A DNA stretch of 64,000 nt from Zychaea mexicana. Taxonomy: Eukaryota > Mucoromycota > Mucoromycetes > Mucorales > Lichtheimiaceae. Position 1 is the stretch's first letter, and every line of letters starts with the position of its first letter. Shown here piece by piece: positions 57,010 to 64,000 of the stretch. The position numbers and the translations under genes were made by a program. The DNA lies in NCBI RefSeq assembly GCF_025766255.1, contig NW_026516664.1, positions 992,001 to 1,056,000 of the forward strand. Direction: 5' to 3'. The notes under the pieces are model-generated. The model saw nothing but the letters and a program-made list of their open reading frames with translations, ran no database searches and was not told the DNA's origin.

Positions 57010-57897
57010 TATGTACGGTGTGCGAGAGAGTTAGAGAGGAGAGGGGGGAGCGAACAAGGGCGGAGTTGACGATGGAAAGGTTGCGCACGTTTTCTTCGTC
57101 CGACAGAGGACCATGGTACAACACACAGATATTAGTATAATTCTTCAAGCCAGTATAATACGGGTTACTAGCACCACTGTAATATTGTTATTGCTGCGGG
57201 TGGAAGGGTACCCCGAGACGAATACTTTTGCTTGTCACCATCAGGCACTGTTTCTGGTTTGGATAGATGGAGCACAAAGAATTCAGGTGGGGAAAAAGGG
57301 CAGATAGGGATCGTCCCTCTTTTCACTCTCTCTTTGGTATGCAAGGGATTGCAAATCCCCACCCAACTACATACTTCCCCTCCTGATCGTACATAGCAGC
57401 GTAAACTGTAAAGATGGAACCCAGTTCTGCAGCAAGGTTTTTTTTTATTGATCAGCAACCCAACAATCAAATTTACTATTGTCCAGAGATGAACAACAAT
57501 GAAACGCACAACAACACATAGCACAACGCAGGCACGGACGACATACACGTGGAGAATAACAAAAGGGCTCCATGGGGGGGGGAGGGAGCTGTATGGTCCA
57601 CTTTTTGTGTGGCTTTCTACTGTACCTTTATGCTCTAATACTGGTGATAATGATGATCGGCCTCGTAAAACAACGTGGGCCTGTCCAACGTCGTCCACCT
57701 CTATCTCGCTCTCTCTCTCTCTCTCTCTGTCTACGGAGAAATAAAGAAAAAACGTACAGAAAAACGTGGTTCTGTACAACACAGTCTTGACGTTTGACAG
57801 TAATTATCATAGTAATAATAAAAAGGGGGAAGGTGACGATAATAATGAAGGTCAGCAGCAGCTTGTAATATAGCGTATGAACGAATGACAGTTTATT
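57010..57897. other. Spacer upstream of the kinase gene
   Basis: Holds (CT)n at about 57709-57728 and short G-runs. No gene; the long minus frame is read-through of low-complexity sequence. Confidence 0.55.
57709..57728 (+). repeat. (CT)n microsatellite
   Basis: About ten CT units in the spacer between the kinase gene and the small Q-rich gene. Confidence 0.85.
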
Positions 57898-58425
57898 TTA
57901 TACATTGTCTAGATCGCGTTTCACAAAGGCCTGTGGACTCCGTTTTGATTCCACTGTATGGCCAAACACTCCAGGTGAGGCTTCTTCTTCATTATCTGGG
58001 TGAGCGTGCTGTTTGTTCTTGGTATGATGACGATCTTTCATTTGTTGTTGTTGTTGTTGTTGCTGCTGCTGCTCCCACCCTTCATCTGCGGTATCGACAG
58101 TACCATGAGCACTGTTGTACAACTCAGGATGCGCGCTAGCGTTTTTGGTATGGTTCCATGGATCCTCGGCGCCTAGATCAGGTTCTCGATGGTGTTGCCA
58201 CGGTGCTATTTTAAGGATATGAAAGGGAAAAAGAAGTTTGGATAAATTACTCTGGATTATTATAGCGTAACAATGGGAAGAAAAAATCAAAAGCACCCCG
58301 AGCGGCCACGCGAGACTTGTCTCTGCATGTGAAAAGGAGAGAACAATGGGGAAATGTTAGTGTTTACCTCCACGGGCATTGCTTGGTGGCACAGCTGAAA
58401 AATCGGCCTGATGGTGTTCGTTCAT
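57898..58425 (-). CDS. Small hydrophilic His/Gln-rich protein, unknown
   Basis: Two exons, 58425-58368 and 58205-57898, joined as NARG|APWQHHREPDL, 121 aa. The ATG opens MNEHHQADFSAVPPSNARGA. The protein is soluble and disordered: EDPWNHTKNASAHPELYNSA, an uninterrupted run of about ten Gln (from CTG/TTG runs on the plus strand), then MKDRHHTKNKQHAHPDNEEE and VESKRSPQAFVKRDLDNV. No domain recognised. Clean splice sites and a normal phase 1 junction support a real gene. The APWQHH and EDPWNHT segments repeat a P-W-x-H theme. A poly-Gln length variant is likely between strains. Confidence 0.6.
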
Positions 58426-58671
58426 TCTCTTATCACTTTCAAGACAGATAGCTTTCTTTTTTATAAAGCGTCTCATGCTTGGCTCTTTATATATTAACTA
58501 GTTCTGGGGTATGACATTATCATGTCGTCATTGTTTCATCAGCAAGCGGACTCGCATCACTTTGAATTTTCATCGTGGCATATGTACCTTGCTCAACAGG
58601 ATTTTCATTGTTGCAGCTTGGTAAGTTAAAAAGTAGTAGCAAGGTGACGCATATGCATTGTTTCCCTCCCT

Positions 58672-58724
<53 letters not shown>

Positions 58725-59136
58725 ATGTCCCAGATCATGACAATCATGTATGCATCTCTACTACCGAATTTTGTACACAGCTATGCAATATGATTGTAGC
58801 ACCCTTGCATTTGTTCGCTTCTAAGTACCTCCATCGCATCTTTACCAAATCTGGATAAAAGCCTCGTCAATAACTAACAAGCATGATGCAGGTTATATGT
58901 TTTCCCTTTTAAAACAGGAGAAAGAGAGCAGCAGCAACACGCTCCATTTCCATCAGTGCAAAGGAGGATGCAGTCAACCACTACAACAGCTCCTCTATAC
59001 TTTATATAAAAACTAAATAAAACTTGTATGAATATGTATATCTATCATGTCTATTTCCGATCAAATGAGGAGGTGGGTGTTGTAATGGTTTTGCGTTTTC
59101 CAGATGGATTATACATTTGGTGCGGAATCACTTGTG
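58426..59136. other. Spacer with CT/GT microsatellite
   Basis: (CT)n at 58680-58710 runs directly into (GT)n to about 58724. No gene recognised; A/T-rich near the 3' end of the mitochondrial-type gene. Confidence 0.6.
58680..58724 (+). repeat. Compound (CT)n(GT)n microsatellite
   Basis: About fifteen CT units followed by seven GT units. Confidence 0.95.
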
Positions 59137-59824
59137 TTATTTCTTGAATAGACCCTTCATTTTGTTGACAACACCACCTTCCTTTTGTTCTTCATCTTTG
59201 TAGCCTTCTAAGCTCTTTTGGATTTCAGCAATGGACTGCATATCCAATTGAATACCGGCAGCCTGCATTTCTTGGGCTAATTTCTTTACGACTTCCTTGA
59301 TCTGTGGTAAAATGGTATCCACCTATTAGTATACTTGTGCCGTTTTCCCCCCCTTCCAACTGATGTTCCCATCCATTTACCTCGGGATCATTCATAATTT
59401 TCATCATCTATTACCATCAGCAAGTTTATTATGGTCACTGTGTGTCAGTCACCAAAACATAACATCGAAAAGCAAAAAACGAAAACAAGTGAGATCATGT
59501 CCTTACGTCAGCAAAACCGGGCTGTTTACCAGCAACATCGATACCTTTCTTTTGCAACAACATTGTGAATTCAACGAGTTGGTCCATGACTTGAGGATTT
59601 TCACGGATCTTTTGTACGATTGGGTGAGAAGCACTGGACGCGTCCCAACCGTCTGGCAGGGATGCTGTGCGCAGTTGACTGTGGTGAAATGAAGCGATTT
59701 GTTGTTGGATTCGGAAAGGACTACGGATTCCTGCTGCTACTTGTGGCATTTGACGGTGCTGTTGTTGTCGAATCAGCGCTAGCGTATGGCGACGAACATG
59801 AGTGTTGGCAAGTCGTAAAAGCAT
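59137..59824 (-). CDS. Small probable mitochondrial protein with duplicated STI1-like segment
   Basis: Three exons, 59824-59507, 59407-59381 (27 bases) and 59322-59137; in phase, 176 aa. The N-terminus is an Arg/Leu/Gln-rich, acid-free amphipathic leader (MLLRLANTHVRRHTLALIRQ), a typical matrix-targeting presequence. The body carries two similar units: IVQKIRENPQVMDQLVEFTM with LLQKKGID, and MMKIMNDPEVVDTILPQIKE with VVKKLAQEMQAAGIQLD. Both follow an I-x-x-DP/NP-V pattern like the STI1-type helical repeats of chaperone cofactors. It ends with a basic tail (KMKGLFKK). No named family recognised; the mitochondrial location is inferred from the leader. The middle exon is a 27-base microexon. Confidence 0.7.
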
Positions 59825-60436
59825 AATTGTTGATGTTGTTGTGTAAATTTGTTAAAGCACAAAGATATCGGAAGCGAGTGTGTTTTTTTGTTTAAAGATA
59901 TGCAACCCAGCAGCAAAAGAAGAAGCTTCTGAGGTCGAATTCTTCATCACGTCTATCCACCCCCCCCCACTCACATCCAACTTTCTTCAAATGCGATGAA
60001 AACTCACGGACACTGGTTGATTGCCTTATGTGCTACTCTCATAGCCACAATCGTACCTGTTGGCAGTCTATTGCCAGTGAGATAATCCAGTACATTGACT
60101 ATGGAGGAGGCTGGTTCAACAAAGAACTAAAAGTACGCGTTGCTAGTGGTCTGCTTTATCGAGTACCTCGTCCCATCAAAAGTACTTTTCGACGATATAA
60201 TATAGCTTAAAGTTGTTCTGGTGCACCATAGCTTCTGCAACCTCTTGGCTACTGGGTGAAGCTGTAAAACATGGAAACCGAGGAAGTTGACCTGCGCCAT
60301 GAGCATGCGGTCGCTTCCTTGCGGTACTAATTGTTTAGAGTACAAAAAAAAGTTGAATATGGTGGCAATCACTAAGAAGCCCCTCAGTGGGAATCAATTG
60401 TGGCAAGAGAAGAGATGAAATGATAGTAGTTAGAGA
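59825..60436. other. Spacer, nothing recognised
   Basis: 5' region of the mitochondrial-type gene and AT-rich sequence up to the LINE remnant. C-run at about 59960-59969. Confidence 0.5.
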
Positions 60437-63400
60437 GAGAGAAAAGCATGCACAAAGATTCCTCAAGGGTTGTTTCTAGCGGTGATGATTCGCTTGAGGA
60501 GAACATCCTTGCGGGCTGGCTCGACCTTTGGGGGTGGTCGGCGACTAGATCGTTGAGGCGGTCGATCTCACGAAGCACTCGAATGAGTGTTGGCCAACGG
60601 GGTGGCCACTTTCCTTTGTGTGAGTGCTGCATTCGATCATGCGCAATTGTATAATAAGGCAGTCAAGAATGTGTATATCGGGGCTCGAGTTCTGGGACGG
60701 TGCCAAACGCGTCGAGAAGCCCCATTTGTAGAGTGGGTTAAGAAGAGGGGCAGTCCTATAGTGCTTCGCTAGTTGAGTGCCACAACGACAGTCTTTGAGG
60801 GAGGTACGATGGGAGCTAAGATATATGCGCCATTTGAGTAGCCGGTAGGTGTCTGTCGCGAGAGAGAAGGCAGCGAAATAGAGGACAGGGTTGATTACAC
60901 GGTTGGGCCAAAGACATTTGGCCGTCTAAAATTCGGTGCGCTGTGCACGGAGCTCTTCGTCAGTCGTGACAAGAGGCAGCCCATCATGTAAAAGAGCAAG
61001 AGCAAATAATAACGCATAAACAATAAAGCAGAGGGGATATAATAACAATAACAGATACTAGAGAGTAATCTGATGACGATAAAAATGATCCATTGCTTAC
61101 ACATCACACACGAAATAAAAATGCGGGAGCGAACCATTTCACCAACGATACTTCAAGCTCAAGTACGGGACTGACCCGCCAGAGAGTATTCGTCACGATT
61201 CTTGTTCTATCCTATAGGAAAGAAAGCTTATAAGTCGGGCTACGACGGTGAAATTCGGTAGCTCGCACAGGCGCGTCTACACGAACTCGAATGGTAGAAT
61301 GTGAGCCTGAGATTGCATTGATGGTAAGTCCGTTAAGATCATAATGGTGCTATAGTTACGGAACGGTTTCGATGCAATGCGATTGAAGACTGTCTTGATG
61401 CAGCCATTTTGGGCTTGTTGCAGCTTTGCAAGATGTTTTGGCAGAGAGAGAGGAGAGAGCCGTAAGAATTGTTATACCATATTCAGAAACAGGTCGACCG
61501 ATTGTGCGGTAGGTAGTAGTCAAAATCTAATACCGTATTGGAGAATTTCTAGTTAAAGATGTTTAGGGTAGTGTACCTTCCGTAAAAGAACGGTGCTTCC
61601 ATTTTCGGACAACATGGGAAGAATATTTAACCTTAAACTTTGGGTAGTACAATCATATTAGCCATACTTACAGCATGCTCTTGCTGATTTCATTTAACTT
61701 TACGCGAAACAAATACGAAGACTTTGTCTTTAAATGTTAGGCGTACCTAGACTACAAATAAGTAGATGATTCTCATATTTCCTAATGATTCAGGCGTAAC
61801 AATGCTGAAGACGGAGAAGCTGTTGGACATGGGCACATGGCGAACAAAAAAAGAGGAAGCTGTTGAGAGTGAGAGAGAGAGAGAAAGCAAAGCGAGAGAG
61901 AAATAGAGAGGATGCAAGCAATTGACAATTTTCCATGATCTGGCAGTTCAGTACAATTGAATACATAGCGCGATTCTATTTGCAGAGCGGAGGTCTTTAT
62001 CACGCTCAGTGGGACCCTTTTTGGGACGCCTTAAAACGCTACGTAGCGTACCAAGCGACCTGCATTTGGACAGTGGCTGGTGTCGAGTCTTTCACGTGAT
62101 GGTTACTTTAAAAGGTTATGTATTATGTAAGGTACGCTACCATGAACCTCTCAAGTGTCATGTTACCTGTAGCCTTGGATCTACGTTGATGTATGAGCTG
62201 CTCGAGGTAGATATCGCTTTGAGAATAATAATGGCATATTAAAGTAGTCTCTTTGGGTATTTGCAGTGTTTGCATAAACAGTGTGCATTTGTCAACAGTG
62301 TCTGGCGAGACGCGTTCATGTGTATGAGGAATCGGTGAGATAATGGGTAAGTATAACACTTGTCAGGCTGATGGTGGCGATCTTTCTTATCGATAGGTAC
62401 GATTTGGGCGGTACGCCAGGATTAATGCCAGCAGAGTGAGTGTATGTAAAGATTCGATTTAAGCAAACTTAGAGGGGGAGGCCGTGTGGTCATTGGCTAG
62501 AAAACCCCTTGGTGTTAGTTTTCTTATGATTATCTCATTATCCTCTGGGCGGAAAGATTTGTCGTTGTGTGGAGCCCAAAAAATTAAGTTGATGAACCAC
62601 CTTGCCCGGTCCCGCTCACCCTCCAAAGACCTGAGCGAGATGTGTCACCATTGTATCTGCCGCTTGTTGAATATTTGTCTGGGTGCGAGAAAGGATGACC
62701 GATTTGTCGGTTTCTCAACACCCTCTTGATGATAGCATTATTTCATTAACTGGAACGTTCGCACCAAACTGCTGCCATGTATATACGCTTGCGAGTGCAA
62801 AGTACCTCACGGATAGAATCTTCGCAGCAGGACGAGTAATCCGACCCAAGTTGTGCACGATTAATGAGGCTGTACTTGGCGACTGCTGGCGTCATCGTTT
62901 ATAGGGCAGCTTCGCATTGATCTACTTTAGCTTGTAGCTCAGCGTTCCAAAACCAATTTCAAGAGCGTGGTCGTTGTCCTAGGCATCGTCTAGATAGCTG
63001 CTGCTAAATGCCATTTCCCAGTTGCTCAATTACCGCTTTATCAGGAATCAAGTCATGTAGCCGCTAACAGATAAACCATTCAAGTTTTGTGTCAATGCCG
63101 GAGGTGTTGCTGATAAACTGGTGAGAATGTAAAGCCTATCGACCTTTGGATCGGATAGTCGCTGTAACTTCCAATGCTAGTAACGTGGCGCCTTAGGTGC
63201 TGGTAATGTCTGTCAAGGTGTATATGGCGCAAATGAGAAGGTGCAGCGATGGCGATGTGAGCAGAGCGGATGATCGTCGAATATATGCAGACTAGAGTCT
63301 ACGACAGCGGATTCAGTGAGATGAAGAGATCGACGACACGGAAGCCAACTGCCGCGTGGCAAATGGGTTACCCCGCCTTTGCCAATGATACATTGCATGT

Positions 63401-63560
63401 ATGTAGTCCGTGTACTTGAGTATCTGTTTACCATTGGTTGTCAGCATGGTCGCCTAGGGCGATCTTTGAGCATGCGCTGCGGTTACCGAAGATGATGGTG
63501 TGATCCCATCTATATGCAGGTCGTCATGCAGCTCAGCACAGGTGTTCTTGACGAGTGATC
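60437..63560 (-). mobile_element. Degenerate LINE (non-LTR) retrotransposon
   Basis: Minus-strand pieces lie in the order of a LINE ORF2, in broken frames. An endonuclease-like part comes first (IIFGNRSACSKIALGDHADN at about 63432-63504, where live copies read GDFN; then QILKYTDYIHAMYHWQRRGN and the frame carrying IFDDHPLCSHRHRCTFSF). The reverse transcriptase N-terminal region follows (SLEGERDRARWFINLIFWAP at about 62580-62635; WRTAQIVPIDKKDRHHQPDK at about 62345-62420). Then the C-terminal thumb (RTIGRPVSEYGITILTALSS at about 61450-61515; LAKLQQAQNGCIKTVFNRIA with LTDLPSMQSQAHILPFEF at about 61277-61435), and a tail with CRCGTQLAKHYRTAP and GKWPPRWPTLIRVLREIDRL. The palm with the YxDD motif is not recognisable. 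No poly-A tail or target duplication was identified. Confidence 0.7.
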
Positions 63561-64000
63561 ATCAAATGCGATGCCCGAATACAGCAAACAGAAGGATGGT
63601 GTGCGGCTGCTGTATAGCTGATCAGATAGATAATCTGCAACAAATGAACGGGAGCTGTTTAAGCAATAAGACTATGGCGTTGCAATGTGTAAAAAGTCTT
63701 TGAGCGCTTTTACATGTTTTTGAATGCATGTAACTGCCGTTTAGGATGCGTAAAAGGTGCTGCATATTGTTTAAAGGCGCCCAAAATGGGTTAAAGGACG
63801 CTTTGGGATGGATGTAGTGCATGATGCAATGTAGAAAACTCCCTTTGCAGGGAGGTGCAGAAGCTGGAGTCCACTGTAGAAGGTCCAATACAAGCGAACA
63901 TATCATCGATCAAGTCCAATTATTGATGACGATGTTGCTGTTTTCAATACCCGTTCATTCTCATCCATGACAATAACGCTTCCTTTCTTGGTGTGATGTC
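63561..64000. other. Window end, possible 5' continuation of the LINE
   Basis: No gene recognised. The minus frame 63622-63906 is unremarkable. The sequence may belong to the 5' part of the LINE, but I cannot show it. Confidence 0.3.

Noticed and set aside
24749..59824. BMS1, SDA1, SMC1 and tubulin as a functional gene cluster
   Set aside because: These housekeeping genes are separated by unrelated genes, have their own promoters and different orientations; proximity is probably chance.
1..64000. CRISPR arrays, bacterial operons, ribosome-binding sites or prophage
   Set aside because: The window is eukaryotic with spliced genes; no spaced direct repeats of CRISPR type were seen.

Overview
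This is eukaryotic, fungal DNA, most likely from an early-diverging filamentous fungus of the Mucoromycota (a Mucorales-like lineage). Genes are split by many short introns (about 50-120 bases, GTAAG/GTATG donors, TAG/CAG acceptors). The proteome is fungal: a GT15 mannosyltransferase, an Atg22-like transporter, a tubulin with a C-terminal tyrosine, SMC1, BMS1 and SDA1. The spacers are AT-rich and rich in microsatellites. The transposon relics are of kinds common in that group. The assignment rests on gene content and style, not on a marker sequence.

Layout. 1-3.2 kb: two minus-strand secretory-pathway genes, a GT15 mannosyltransferase (cut by the window edge) and a nine-exon PLC-like protein with a signal peptide and a C-terminal RDEL. 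3.6-17 kb: a gene-poor accessory stretch. It holds three loci with similar signal peptides joined to unrelated low-complexity bodies (a broken one at about 4 kb, a QTSS/acidic-repeat protein at 5.4-6.3 kb and a DENER-repeat protein at 16.7-17 kb), a frameshifted His-rich pseudogene (8.7-9.5 kb), a possible C2HC zinc-finger fragment, and transposon scraps. 17.3-24.2 kb: a retropepsin-like protein lacking the catalytic Asp, an F-box/LRR protein, a dead Tc1/IS630-type transposase and an Atg22-like MFS transporter. 24.7-29 kb: BMS1. 29-33 kb: a gene-poor spacer with broken coding remnants. 33.3-39.7 kb: a TLDc protein, an unknown PIP-box-like protein and a kelch protein. 41.8-53.5 kb: a housekeeping block of alpha-tubulin, SDA1 and SMC1. 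54.4-59.8 kb: a Ste-like protein kinase, a small Q-rich protein and a probable mitochondrial protein. 60.4-63.6 kb: a decayed LINE retrotransposon on the minus strand.

Exon structures were derived by hand from splice consensus and reading phase. For BMS1, SMC1, SDA1, tubulin, the kelch, TLDc, F-box, PLC-like, Atg22-like, kinase, small Q-rich and mitochondrial genes, the summed exon lengths are exact multiples of three with no internal stop, which supports the models strongly. BMS1 (40S) and SDA1 (60S) both serve ribosome assembly; SMC1 and tubulin serve chromosome segregation. The genes do not form an operon or an evident biosynthetic cluster. The most unusual material is the set of leader-sharing repeat proteins, the catalytically altered PLC-like and retropepsin-like proteins, and the layered transposon debris.
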